NCBI GenBank assembly: GCA_963707695.1
Contig: CAVPQY010000006.1
Location: 248,001-312,000 of the forward strand
Source: JAOPZW01 sp963707695
GTDB taxonomy: Bacteria > Actinomycetota > Thermoleophilia > Solirubrobacterales > Solirubrobacteraceae
Direction: 5' to 3'
Length of the DNA: 64,000 nucleotides
Shown: positions 1-9,315 of the stretch, one piece after another
Layout: every line of letters begins with the position of its first letter
Position numbering within the stretch: the stretch's first letter is position 1
Made by a program: the position numbers and the translations under genes
The notes under the pieces: generated by a model
Seen by the model: the letters and a program-made list of their open reading frames with translations, nothing else
What the model was told of the DNA's origin: nothing
Database searches by the model: none

Positions 1-583
1 CGTCGTCGCGGCTCTCGGGGAGCAGGCGCGGCGCCAGCGCGACCGCCGCCAGGCCGATCGGGACGTTGACGAAGAGCACCCACTCCCAGCCGGCCCACTG
101 CGTGAGCATGCCGCCGAGCAGGACGCCCGCGGCTCCGCCCGAGCCGGCGACCGCGCCCCAGACGCCGAGGGCCTTGTTGCGCTCGGCGCCTTCGCTGAAC
201 ATCGTCGTGACGAGCGACAGCGCGGCGGGGGAGATGAGCGCCGCGCCGAGGCCCTGCGCCGCGCGGGCGGCGATGAGCCAGACGTCGCTCTGGGCCAGGC
301 CGCCGACGAGGGACGAGGCCGAGAAGAGGACCAGGCCGGCCATGAACAGGCGCCGCCGGCCGAGCAGGTCGGCCAGCCGGCCCCCGAGGAGGAGGAAGCC
401 GCCGAAGGTCAGCGTGTAGGCGTTGACGACCCAGGACAGGTTGTCCTGGCTGAAGTCCAGCGCGCGGCCGATCGAGGGCAGCGCGACGTTGACGATCGAG
501 GCGTCGAGGACGATGACGAACTGCGTCATCGCCAGGAGCGCGAGGGCGAGGCCCTTCGCGCGGGACTGCTCCTGCGCGGTCAT
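1..583 (-). CDS. MFS multidrug exporter, DHA2 type (5' part, cut by the window edge)
   Basis: Reading leftward from ATG at 583, the protein begins MTAQEQSRAKGLALALLAMT and gives the first membrane helices of a 14-helix drug:H+ antiporter. Visible are the TM1 aspartate (VLDASIVNVALP), motif A in loop 2-3 (GGRLADLLGRRR) and the helix stretch ARAAQGLGAALISPAALSL. Only about 194 residues are present and the frame is open at base 1, so the gene continues outside the window. It is divergent from a TetR-type gene starting 99 bp away, the usual arrangement of an efflux pump with its local repressor. The substrate cannot be told from the sequence. The family call is firm; export of drugs is inferred from the family. 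Confidence 0.85.
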   Translation of the reverse strand, partial: MTAQEQSRAKGLALALLAMTQFVIVLDASIVNVALPSIGRALDFSQDNLSWVVNAYTLTFGGFLLLGGRLADLLGRRRLFMAGLVLFSASSLVGGLAQSDVWLIAARAAQGLGAALISPAALSLVTTMFSEGAERNKALGVWGAVAGSGGAAGVLLGGMLTQWAGWEWVLFVNVPIGLAAVALAPRLLPESRDD

Positions 584-626
584 CGGGGAGGTGCTCCAGT
601 CGGTCGAAGCGGAAGAGGATTCACGG

Positions 627-673
627 TTCCGGTTGCGTGAGGCACGATACGGAGGCTACATTCCGGTTGTCAA
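627..673. promoter_or_regulatory. Overlapping divergent promoters flanked by a direct repeat
   Basis: Leftward promoter: TTGACA (complement of 668-673), 18-bp spacer, TATCGT (complement of 644-649), driving the exporter. Rightward: TTGCGT 633-638, 18-bp spacer, TACATT 657-662, driving the TetR-type gene. The decamers TTCCGGTTGC (627-636) and TTCCGGTTGT (661-670) flank and overlap both promoters 34 bp apart and are candidate operator half-sites. Promoter hexamers are seen directly; repressor binding is inferred from the gene arrangement. Confidence 0.5.
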
Positions 674-681
674 GGAGGGCC

Positions 682-1275
682 ATGAGCACCCCGACCGAGC
701 CCGGCACCCAGACGTCACTCCCGCGGCCGCTGCGCCGCGACGCCCAGCGCAACCGCGACCGCATCGTGGCCGCGGCCGCCGCCGCGTTCGCCGACCAGGG
801 GGCGGCGGCGCAGATGGACGACGTCGCGCGGCGGGCCGGCGTGGGGGTGGGGACGCTGTACCGGCACTTCCCCACGAAGGAGGCCCTCATGGCCGAGCTC
901 GTGCGGCGGAAGTTCGAGCGGATCCGGGACACGGCGCTCGAGGCGCTCACGGTCGAGGACCCGTGGGACGCCTTCGCCGGCATGCTGCGGCGCGACGCCG
1001 AGATGCTGGCCGAGGACGCGACGCTCCGCGACGCGCTCGCCCGCATGCCCGAGGCGTGGGCGACGTGCGAGGCCGAGCGCGCCGAGGTCGCCGCCGTCGC
1101 GGCCGAGGTCATCGGCCGCGCCCAGGCGGCCGGCGTGCTGCGCCGCGACTTCGGCGCCGACGACATCCCGATGCTCATGTGCGGCATGTCCGCCGCCATG
1201 GGCATGCCGCTGGACCGCGGCCGGGACTGGCGCCGGCTCCTGGAGGTCGTCCTCGACGGACTGCGCCTGCGGTAG
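682..1275 (+). CDS. TetR/AcrR-family transcriptional repressor
   Basis: A 197-residue protein of usual TetR length. The N-terminal helix-turn-helix lies at about residues 18-63 (RRDAQRNRDRIVAAAAAAFA ... VARRAGVGVGTLYRHFPTKE), with the GVGTLYRHF recognition-helix signature. The C-terminal helical half (VEDPWDAFAGML onward) is the ligand and dimerisation domain typical of regulators of efflux pumps. ATG 682 is preferred over an upstream GTG at 637 because AAGGAGG lies at 672-678 and because 637 would precede the -10 element. It is divergent from the MFS exporter, so it probably represses that pump and itself through the shared control region. The inducer is unknown. Confidence 0.88.
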   Translation: MSTPTEPGTQTSLPRPLRRDAQRNRDRIVAAAAAAFADQGAAAQMDDVARRAGVGVGTLYRHFPTKEALMAELVRRKFERIRDTALEALTVEDPWDAFAGMLRRDAEMLAEDATLRDALARMPEAWATCEAERAEVAAVAAEVIGRAQAAGVLRRDFGADDIPMLMCGMSAAMGMPLDRGRDWRRLLEVVLDGLRLR

Positions 1276-1396
1276 GTCACGTGGCCATCGTCCCGCGCCG
1301 CCGCGGGGCGCACATCGGGAGGATGGTGCGCGGGGAACCTCAGGCCCGTGCCCAGGCGCGCCTGCCAGGCGCGTGTGCGCGACCGGCCGCGGCGGG

Positions 1397-1402
1397 TAGC
1401 TT
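1397..1402 (+). promoter_or_regulatory. -10 element TAGCTT, leaderless start
   Basis: TAGCTT ends 9 nt before the ATG at 1412, so transcription would begin at or next to the start codon. No Shine-Dalgarno sequence is present. Inferred from the recurring spacing seen at other genes here. Confidence 0.4.
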
Positions 1403-1411
1403 GTAGGCACG

Positions 1412-1807
1412 ATGCGCTGGCTGCCCCTCCTCGTGCAGGCCGCCGTCGCGGCCTTGCTGCTCGCCTCGATCGTGCGGTCCTTCCTGGGACCGCCCCCGCC
1501 GCGGGCGCGGCTCACCGCGGCGCTCGTGCTGCTGGGCGCCGCCGGCGCGGTGCTGAGCGCCGGGGCCGTCGCGCTCCTGCACGGGGCGTCGGTGCTCGGG
1601 ACGGCGCTCGCGGTGCTGGGCGTCGAGCTGGCCTGCGCGTCGGCGTGGCTGGGGCGCGGCCCGCTGGGCCCCGGGCGCGGGCCCGACCGCCCCTGGGACG
1701 ACGACGGGCCCGACGATCCCGCGCCCGCCGGTTGGGACTGGGACGCGTTCGACCGCGCGCGGGCCGCGTGGTCGCAGGCGGAGCGCCGGCCGACCGCCGT
1801 GCGCTGA
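1412..1807 (+). CDS. Small membrane protein of unknown function
   Basis: A 131-residue protein I do not recognise. It has three hydrophobic stretches: residues about 3-24 (LLVQAAVAALLLASIV), 33-57 (LTAALVLLGAAGAVLSAGAVALL) and 60-78. A cytosolic or external tail follows that is rich in Asp, Pro and Trp (DRPWDDDGPDDPAPAGWDWD). It stands alone, transcribed toward the reverse-strand gene ending at 1882. The start is supported by a -10-like TAGCTT 9 nt upstream. It could be a small envelope protein; nothing points to a specific role. Confidence 0.55.
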   Translation: MRWLPLLVQAAVAALLLASIVRSFLGPPPPRARLTAALVLLGAAGAVLSAGAVALLHGASVLGTALAVLGVELACASAWLGRGPLGPGRGPDRPWDDDGPDDPAPAGWDWDAFDRARAAWSQAERRPTAVR

Positions 1808-1881
1808 AGCACGGACCCGGCTGAAGCCGCATCCGGCCGTTCGGCGGGCTCGGGCGACCGCCCTCTGGGCGCGGACGGCAC

Positions 1882-2235
1882 CTAGCGGCGCGTGGACGCC
1901 CGCGCGACCCGGAAGCGCACCCAGCCCGACCGGCACGGCTCGCCCGTGGCGATCGTCCCGGCGACGCGGACGCGCCCGGCGGCGCTGCGGCGGCCGGCGA
2001 CCCCGCGCACGGTCAGCCGCTCCGAGGGCGGGCCGGCGGTCAGCCGGAAGCTCCCGTCGGCGGCGACACGGGCCGAGACGCGGCGCACGACGCGCAGCGG
2101 GCCGAGGTCGCCGAAGACGCCGCAGCGGTACCGGCGGACGGTCACGACGACGCGCACCACGCGGCGGGCGCGCACCTCGATCCGCAGCGGCTGGTGCTGC
2201 GCGGTGGGTCCGGCGAACACGACGGGCACGGGCAC
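1882..2235 (-). CDS. Hypothetical beta-rich protein, probably secreted; start uncertain
   Basis: A reverse-strand frame of about 117 residues ending at 1882. It shows alternating hydrophobic/Arg-rich strands (LRIEVRARRVVRVVVTVRRY), a Cys in RYRCGVF, a central DGSFRLTAG turn, and a C-terminal GEPCRSGWVRF. This resembles a family of about 120-150-residue beta-sandwich proteins with two conserved Cys that I associate with Thermoleophilia; that link is from memory. No ATG exists in the frame. GTG at 2235 is chosen because it avoids glpD; a longer start would overlap glpD and supply a signal-like segment. Function unknown. Confidence 0.45.
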   Translation of the reverse strand: MPVPVVFAGPTAQHQPLRIEVRARRVVRVVVTVRRYRCGVFGDLGPLRVVRRVSARVAADGSFRLTAGPPSERLTVRGVAGRRSAAGRVRVAGTIATGEPCRSGWVRFRVARASTRR

Positions 2236-2265
2236 GGTGGGCGAGCTTGCCAGAATCAGCAGGGC

Positions 2266-3930
2266 ATGCTGACCCGCGCCACCGCCCTGGCCGCCCTCGA
2301 CCGCGAGCAGTTCGACGTCGTCGTGGTCGGTGGCGGCATCACCGGCGCGGGGGTCGCGCTCGACGCCGCGAGCCGCGGCTACACCGTCGCGCTGCTCGAG
2401 AAGGCCGACTTCGCCTCGGGCACGTCGAGCCGCTCGTCGAAGCTCGTCCACGGCGGCCTGCGGTACCTGCAGAACTTCGACCTGGGCCTCGTCCGCGAGG
2501 CGCTCCTCGAGCGCCAGCTCATGGTGCAGCTGGCCCCGCACCTCGTCCGCCCGCTCCCGCTCGTCGTCCCGGCCTTCGGCGGCGAGCGCCCCGACCGGCT
2601 CGTCGGCGTCGGCCTGAACCTCTACGACGTCATGTCGATCGACCGCCTGCGCCGGCGGCGCAACGGGGGGGAGGGCACCGACGGGGCCTGGGCGCCCGAC
2701 CGCCACCGCGTCATCCCCGGCGACGAGGTCGTCGAACGGCTCCCGGCCCTGGCCGGGCGCGACCCCAGCTCGGGGTACCTCTTCTACGACTGCCAGACCG
2801 ACGACAGCCGCCTCGTGCTGACCGTCCTGGCCGAGGCGGAGCGCTACGGGGCGGTCTGCGCCAACGGGCTGGCGGTGGTCGACCTCGTCGACGAGGGCGG
2901 CCGCACCCGCGGCGTCCGCGCCCGGGACGTCGCCACCGGGCAGGAGCTCGTCGTGTCGGCCGCCAACGTCGTCAACGCGACCGGCGTGTGGGCCGACCGC
3001 CTGCGGCCCGATGAGCTCCACGACGAGGCCGAGGTCCCGCGCATCCGGCCGAGCCGCGGGACGCACATCACGCTGCCCCACGACAAGCTGCCGCTCATCT
3101 CGGGAGCCATCGTCCCGGCCGGCGGCGGGCGCTCGATCTTCGCGCTGCCGTGGCTCGGCGCCACGCTCATCGGCACGACCGACAACGACTACGACACCGA
3201 CGACCTCGACCACATCCGGCCGGCGGACAGCGACGTCGAGTACCTGCTGGAGGCCACGAACGGCTTCTTCGGGACCGACCTGACCTCCGGCGACATCGCG
3301 GGGGCCTACGCGGGGGTCCGCCCGCTCATCTCCACCGGCGACCCGAAGAAGTCGGTCGACATCTCGCGCAAGGCCGAGCTCTACGAGACCTCGAGCGGGA
3401 TGATCACCATCACCGGCGGCAAGCTCACGACGTGGCGGCGGATGGCGAAGATGGCCGTCGACCGCCTCGTCGAGCGCGAGGCGCGCGACGCGCCCTGCCG
3501 CACCCACGAGATCCCGCTCGGCCAGGCCGTCGACCCGGACGACCTGCCCCGGGTCGAGGGCGTGCCCGAGGACGCCTACGCCCGCCTGGCCGGCCGCTAC
3601 GGGCACACCGCGCGGGACGTCCTGGCCGTCGCCGCCGAGCGCGGCGAGCTCGCCCAGCCGATCGTCGAGGACGCCCCGCCCGACCTCCTGGCCGAGGTCG
3701 TCCACGCCGCCCGTCGCGAGCAGGCCCGGTCGGTCGGGGACGCGCTGCTGCGCCGCACGCGCCTGGCCCTCCTGGCCGCCCGGGCGGTGACCGACCGCGA
3801 CGGGACCGTCGCCCGGCGCGTGGCCAAGGCCATGGCGCCGGAGCTCGGCTGGGACGAGCGCCGCGAGGCCGCCGAGGCGAGGGCGTTCCTCGACGAGGCG
3901 GCGGCCGAGGGCATCGTGGCCGGCGGGTAG
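2266..3930 (+). CDS. glpD: Aerobic glycerol-3-phosphate dehydrogenase
   Basis: A 554-residue FAD-dependent enzyme that oxidises sn-glycerol 3-phosphate to dihydroxyacetone phosphate at the membrane and passes electrons to quinone. The N-terminal dinucleotide fold (VVVGGGITGAGVALDAASRG, residues about 18-37) is followed by the family signature GTSSRSSKLVHGGLRYLQ and later by TGGKLTTWRRMA, with the C-terminal GlpD cap domain from about residue 400. Length is normal. ATG 2266 is the first good start and the FAD motif begins 16 residues later; CAGAAT lies 9 nt upstream as a possible -10. No glpF or glpK is adjacent, so it is probably its own unit. Confidence 0.95.
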   Translation: MLTRATALAALDREQFDVVVVGGGITGAGVALDAASRGYTVALLEKADFASGTSSRSSKLVHGGLRYLQNFDLGLVREALLERQLMVQLAPHLVRPLPLVVPAFGGERPDRLVGVGLNLYDVMSIDRLRRRRNGGEGTDGAWAPDRHRVIPGDEVVERLPALAGRDPSSGYLFYDCQTDDSRLVLTVLAEAERYGAVCANGLAVVDLVDEGGRTRGVRARDVATGQELVVSAANVVNATGVWADRLRPDELHDEAEVPRIRPSRGTHITLPHDKLPLISGAIVPAGGGRSIFALPWLGATLIGTTDNDYDTDDLDHIRPADSDVEYLLEATNGFFGTDLTSGDIAGAYAGVRPLISTGDPKKSVDISRKAELYETSSGMITITGGKLTTWRRMAKMAVDRLVEREARDAPCRTHEIPLGQAVDPDDLPRVEGVPEDAYARLAGRYGHTARDVLAVAAERGELAQPIVEDAPPDLLAEVVHAARREQARSVGDALLRRTRLALLAARAVTDRDGTVARRVAKAMAPELGWDERREAAEARAFLDEAAAEGIVAGG

Positions 3931-4038
3931 GGTCCGCCGCCCCCGCAGCACAACCTTCGCGGCCCGGCGGTGTCTCCACCATCACCGCCGTCCGCCCCGT
4001 CCCGCCGTCCGCCCCCGCCCGGAGTGCCGCCCGCCCCC

Positions 4039-5586
4039 ATGCGCCGTCCCGTCCTCGCCGTCCTGGCCGCCGTCCTGGCGGCCCTCGTCGTCCCGGCGGC
4101 CGCGCCCGCCCAGACCAGCTCGGCGACGCCGTTCCCCGGCGACCAGGTCGACGTGGGGGTCAGCCGGGTCGGGGACGTCGACGTCGCCCGCGACGGGACG
4201 GGCGCCGTCGTGTACGTCAAGCCCGACGGCGGCGTCGACCACGTCTTCGCCAGCCGCCTCGTCGGCGGCGCCTTCACGCCGCCCGAGCGCCTCGACGTCA
4301 CCCTCCCCGCCGCGGCCGCGCAGCCCGTCGTCGCGGCGGCCGACGGCGGCCGGCTCGTCGCCGTCTTCACCGCGGGGGGCGCCGTGCTGGCCGCGGTGCG
4401 GCCGGGGCCCCGCCGCCCGTGGACGGCGCCGCAGGTGCTCGCCACCGCCGGCAGCGACCCCTCGGTCGACCTCTCGATCAACGGGGTCGCCTACGCGAGC
4501 TTCACCGGCCCCGGAGCGGGCGGCAGCGACGTCCGCGTCGCACGCCTGGAGCACATGGGCACGGCCTTCACCGTCCTCGACGCGCCCGCCGACCTCGACC
4601 CCGCGGCGGCCGCGGGCACCGGCACGGGCCGCTCCCGGGTGAGCGTCGCCGCCGACGGCAGCGCCGTCGTCGGCTGGGGCGAGGGGGGGCACGTCATCGC
4701 CCGGCGCGTCTTCGAGCGCCGCCTCTCCGTCGCGCCGCAGGACCTCGGGGCCGGCGACGCCGTCGACCTGGCGCTCGAGGACGACTCGAGCTTCGGCTGG
4801 GCCGTCCTCCGGCAGGGCGGCGCGGTCGTCGCGCGGCGGCTGCTCGGCTCGACCTTCGACCCGCCCGTCGCGCTCGGCGGCGACGTCACGAGCACGCCCC
4901 GCCTGTCGCTCGGCGCCCGCGGGGACGGCTACGCCGGCTTCGGCAACGGCGTGAACGGCGCCTTCGGGGCCGTCCTCAAGGACGACCGCTTCAACCCCGG
5001 CGTCGGGCTCGGCGGCGGCTCCGGCGTGGCCCCCGGCCCCGTGCCGGCGACGGCGTACAACGGCAACGGGGTCGTCGCCTACCACCAGGGCGAGGGCTCC
5101 GGCGCGACCTCGGTGCGCGGGCGCTACTACGAGCTCAAGCCGGCCTCGCGCGTCGTCACCGCGCCCTCGCGGGAGGCGGTCCTGTCGCGGCCGGAGCTCG
5201 GCCCGGCCGATCCGGCGCGGGGCCTGGCCGCCGGGGCGGACCGCCTCGGCGACGCCGCGGTCGCCTTCGTCCAGGGCGCCGACGGCAAGCTCGTCGTCGC
5301 CGTCTACGACCGCCCGCCGGCGCGGCTCTACAGCCTCAGCACCCGCCGCTGGCAGACCCGGCGCGTGCTCGCCTGGGGCGGCGGCAACGACCTGTGGGGC
5401 CCCGTGCGGGGGACGGTCTACGTCGACGGGCGGCCCGTCGGCTCGGCGCTGGGGACCAAGCGCGTGCGCGTGACCCGCCGCCTCAGGCCCGGCCGCCACC
5501 GGTGGTCGGTCGTCGCCACCGACCGGCGCGGGCAGCGCACGCGCTCGGCGACGGCGACCCTGCGCGTCGAGAAGCGGCGCCGCTAG
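4039..5586 (+). CDS. Secreted repeat protein, probable beta-propeller plus Ig-like C-terminus
   Basis: A 515-residue exported protein. ATG 4039 opens a signal peptide (MRRPVLAVLAAVLAALVVPA, cleavage near APAQ). The body repeats blades of about 50 residues with patterns such as VSVAADGSAVVGWGEGG and LGDAAVAFVQGADGKLVVAV, which suggests a beta-propeller. The last 85 residues (VYVDGRPVG ... RLRPGRHRWSVVATDRRGQ) look like an Ig-like or PKD-type domain ending in Arg-rich VEKRRR. I know no specific function; surface or extracellular binding is a guess. It begins 108 bp after glpD and is not obviously linked to it. Confidence 0.7.
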   Translation: MRRPVLAVLAAVLAALVVPAAAPAQTSSATPFPGDQVDVGVSRVGDVDVARDGTGAVVYVKPDGGVDHVFASRLVGGAFTPPERLDVTLPAAAAQPVVAAADGGRLVAVFTAGGAVLAAVRPGPRRPWTAPQVLATAGSDPSVDLSINGVAYASFTGPGAGGSDVRVARLEHMGTAFTVLDAPADLDPAAAAGTGTGRSRVSVAADGSAVVGWGEGGHVIARRVFERRLSVAPQDLGAGDAVDLALEDDSSFGWAVLRQGGAVVARRLLGSTFDPPVALGGDVTSTPRLSLGARGDGYAGFGNGVNGAFGAVLKDDRFNPGVGLGGGSGVAPGPVPATAYNGNGVVAYHQGEGSGATSVRGRYYELKPASRVVTAPSREAVLSRPELGPADPARGLAAGADRLGDAAVAFVQGADGKLVVAVYDRPPARLYSLSTRRWQTRRVLAWGGGNDLWGPVRGTVYVDGRPVGSALGTKRVRVTRRLRPGRHRWSVVATDRRGQRTRSATATLRVEKRRR

Positions 5587-5647
5587 CCGCCGGCCGGCGC
5601 GGCCGTGCGCCGTGCGCGGCCGTCCGTCGCCGCCCGCGGCGGCCACC

Positions 5648-5653
5648 TAGGCT
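5648..5653 (+). promoter_or_regulatory. -10 element TAGGCT, leaderless start
   Basis: TAGGCT ends 8 nt before the GTG at 5662, which implies a transcript starting at the initiation codon. It helps choose this GTG over upstream in-frame codons. Confidence 0.4.
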
Positions 5654-5661
5654 GTCGCGGC

Positions 5662-6411
5662 GTGCCCGACCCCCTGCAGCCGCTGCTCCCCGGCGCCGCG
5701 CCGCGCGCGGCGGCGGCCGTGGTCCGCGACCTCGGCCTGCGCGACGAGTCGTCCCTGCCCGCCGACGGGCGCCCGCGCGTCGTCGGGATCATGATCGCCT
5801 CGGTCGACGGGCGCGCGGCGGTGGACGGGCGCTCCGGACCGCTCGGGCACCCCTCCGACCGCGACCTGCTGCGCTCGGTGCGCGAGGAGGTCGACGCGGT
5901 CCTCGTCGGCCCCGGCACCCTGCGCGCCGAGGGCTACGCGAACCTGCTCGACCCCGACCAGCGGGCGCGCCGCCGCGCCGGCGGCCGCCCCGGGCTGCCC
6001 GACGTCGCGACGATCAGCCGCTCGCTCGACGTCCCGACCGAGGTCGGGCTCTTCGCCGAGGCGGAGGCGGTCGTCCGCGTCTACACCACCCGCGCCGGGG
6101 CGGTCGCGGCGCGGGGCGCGACGGTGCACGTCCACGCGATGGGGGACCCGTCCCCGCGCGCGGCCCTGGAGCACCTGCGCGCCGAGGCCGGCGTCCGGGC
6201 CGTCGCCTGCGAGGGCGGTCCGACGCTGCTGCGCGCCCTCGTGGCCGACGGCTGCCTGGACGACCTCCTGCTCACGGTCGCGCCGCTGCTCGTGGCCGGT
6301 GACGAGGTGCGGCCCCTCGAGGGCCCGTCGCTGCTCCCGCCGGCCACGCTCGCGCTCGAGCAGGTCCTCCGCGCGGGCGACCACCTCGTGCTCCACTACC
6401 GCCGCCCGTGA
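5662..6411 (+). CDS. RibD C-terminal-type pyrimidine/dihydrofolate reductase
   Basis: A 249-residue protein of the RibD-C/DHFR-like fold, without the deaminase half of full-length RibD. Family features are GIMIASVDGRAAVDGRSGPL (substrate loop), SDRDLLRSVREEVDAVLVGPGTLRAEGY (NADPH-binding region) and the C-terminal ACEGGPTLLRALVADGCLDDLLLTVAPLL. The family reduces 5-amino-6-ribosylamino-uracil phosphate in riboflavin synthesis, but single-domain relatives such as M. tuberculosis Rv2671 can reduce dihydrofolate. Its stop overlaps the GTG start of the folP-like gene by 4 bp, so the two are co-translated; that context favours a folate role, which is inference. Confidence 0.8.
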   Translation: MPDPLQPLLPGAAPRAAAAVVRDLGLRDESSLPADGRPRVVGIMIASVDGRAAVDGRSGPLGHPSDRDLLRSVREEVDAVLVGPGTLRAEGYANLLDPDQRARRRAGGRPGLPDVATISRSLDVPTEVGLFAEAEAVVRVYTTRAGAVAARGATVHVHAMGDPSPRAALEHLRAEAGVRAVACEGGPTLLRALVADGCLDDLLLTVAPLLVAGDEVRPLEGPSLLPPATLALEQVLRAGDHLVLHYRRP

Positions 6412-7310
6412 GCGCCCGGACGCTGCGACTCGGCGACCGGGTGGTCGAGCTGCGCCCCGGGCGCCCACTGGTCATGGGCATCGTCAACGCGAGCCCGGAC
6501 TCGTTCGCCGACGCGGTGCGGCACACGACCCTCGACGCGCAGGTCGAGCACGCCCGCCGGCTGGTGGCCGAGGGCGCCGACCTCGTCGACGTCGGCGGCG
6601 AGTCGGGCGTGACCTACACCGGCGCAACCGCCGAGGACGTCGAGCGCGACCGGGTGGTGCCCGTCGTCCGGCGCCTGGCCGCCGAGGGCGTGGCCGTGTC
6701 GGTCGACACCTACAAGCCGGCCGTCGCGCGCGCCGCCGTGGCGGCGGGCGCCGTGCTCCTCAACGACGTCTCCGGGCTGCGCGACCCCGAGCTCGCCGAC
6801 GTCGCCGCGGCCACGGGCGCCGGCCTCGTCGTCATGCACACGCGCGCCGCGCCGAAGCAGGCGCGGTTCCCGGACTACGGCGGCGACGTGGTCGGCGACG
6901 TCGTGACCTTCCTGCGGGAGCGCTGCGCCCTGGCCCGCGACCGCGGGGTGGCCGACGAGCAGCTCGTCGTCGACCCGGGACCGGACTTCGCCAAGCGCCC
7001 GGCCGAGACGGTCGAGGTCCTGCGGGCCCTCGGCCGGGTGGGCGAGGAGCTCGGGCGCCCCGTGCTGGCGGCGATCTCGCGCAAGTACGTGCTCGGCGCG
7101 ATCACGGGGCGACCGCCGGCGGAGCGCCTGCCCGGCACGCTGGCGGCCCTCGGCGTCGCGGCCGAGCAGGGGGCCGGGATCGTCCGCGTCCACGACGTCG
7201 CGGCGGCCGTCGACCACCTGCGCACGTGGCGGGTGCTGACCGGCCGCGAGGCGCTGGGGTCCTTCGACGAGGACGACGACGGCCTGAAGTGGATCCGCGC
7301 GAAGCGGTAG
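6408..7310 (+). CDS. folP: Dihydropteroate synthase-like protein, divergent substrate loop
   Basis: A 300-residue TIM-barrel pterin-binding protein. Seen are MGIVNASPDSFADA (family usual: MGIVNVTPDSFSDGG), VDVGGES, SVDTYKPAVARAAVAAGAVLLNDVSG and AISRKYVLGAITGRPPAERLPGT near the end. After GGES the canonical TRPG loop, which holds the pABA/pyrophosphate-contacting Thr and Arg, is replaced by GVTYTGATAED. The enzyme may therefore be a divergent dihydropteroate synthase or a related pterin-binding enzyme. GTG 6408 overlaps the reductase stop (GTGA), and the pairing suggests a two-gene folate module. The family is certain; the precise reaction is less so. Confidence 0.82.
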   Translation: MSARTLRLGDRVVELRPGRPLVMGIVNASPDSFADAVRHTTLDAQVEHARRLVAEGADLVDVGGESGVTYTGATAEDVERDRVVPVVRRLAAEGVAVSVDTYKPAVARAAVAAGAVLLNDVSGLRDPELADVAAATGAGLVVMHTRAAPKQARFPDYGGDVVGDVVTFLRERCALARDRGVADEQLVVDPGPDFAKRPAETVEVLRALGRVGEELGRPVLAAISRKYVLGAITGRPPAERLPGTLAALGVAAEQGAGIVRVHDVAAAVDHLRTWRVLTGREALGSFDEDDDGLKWIRAKR

Positions 7311-7388
7311 CGTGGTGCGCACGGGTCGCCGGCCGCTGTCCCAACGCGGCTGGACGCCGACCGACACCGAACCACCACGGAGGAACCC

Positions 7389-8720
<1,332 letters not shown>

Positions 8721-8723
8721 CGG

Positions 8724-9188
8724 CTAGCGCGGCGAGTACGCCACCCGGCCCCAGCTGGGCTCGGGGGCGAGCTCGACGGGCTCGAAGTCCCGCTCGGGCT
8801 GCACGTAGGCGAAGGAGCGCGAGGCGTCGTCGAAGACGACGTCGAGCTCGCCCTCCTTCACGCGCTGGTCGAGCCAGGCCGAGCGGAAGACGAGCCGGCG
8901 CAGCCAGTGGACGAGCGAGCGGTCCGACGGGCCCACGAGCTCGGGCCAGCAGTCGTTGACGTGCTCGCCCAGGCCCGAGGCGGCCTCGTGGATCTCGCCG
9001 TTGACGGCGAGGTTGACGAGGTCCTCGAGCTCGGGGTCCTCGAGCCGGCCGCCGACGAAGCCCAGCCGGCGCGCGGCCTGCTCGCAGCGCTCGGCGAAGT
9101 CGCGCTCGTTGAACGTGAAGCGCAGCTCGCCGTACTCGAGGACGAAGTCCTCGCCGGAGTCGTAGTTCCCGCGCCGTTGGGTGTCCAT
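8724..9188 (-). CDS. Conserved hypothetical protein, 154 residues
   Basis: A soluble, acidic protein I do not recognise, starting at ATG 9188 (MDTQRRGNYDSGEDFVLEYG). It shows alternating charged and hydrophobic helices (RDFAERCEQAARRLGFVGG, DLVNLAVNGEIHEAAS) followed by a strand-rich tail (GELDVVFDDASRSFAYVQP). It has no signal peptide or membrane segment. It is convergent with the Rho-like gene (3 bp between stops) and divergent from the SDR gene. Codon use matches the neighbours, so the frame looks genuine. Role unknown. Confidence 0.65.
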   Translation of the reverse strand: MDTQRRGNYDSGEDFVLEYGELRFTFNERDFAERCEQAARRLGFVGGRLEDPELEDLVNLAVNGEIHEAASGLGEHVNDCWPELVGPSDRSLVHWLRRLVFRSAWLDQRVKEGELDVVFDDASRSFAYVQPERDFEPVELAPEPSWGRVAYSPR

Positions 9189-9315
9189 GAGGTCGAAGGC
9201 CCCGCTCGGGGCGTCGATGACCCGGGCGAGGCGTCGGCATCTTAGGCCTGTTCCCTGCTCCGCCCCGGGGGATGAACGGCAACTTGCAGGTCGGAGGCCG
9301 GATAGGGTCCGGGCC

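Noticed and set aside
3150..6302. A 1050-codon open frame on the + strand
   Set aside because: It is the third-position shadow of glpD and the secreted-protein gene; the translation is Arg/Pro/Gly noise. Many similar long frames on both strands were rejected for the same reason.
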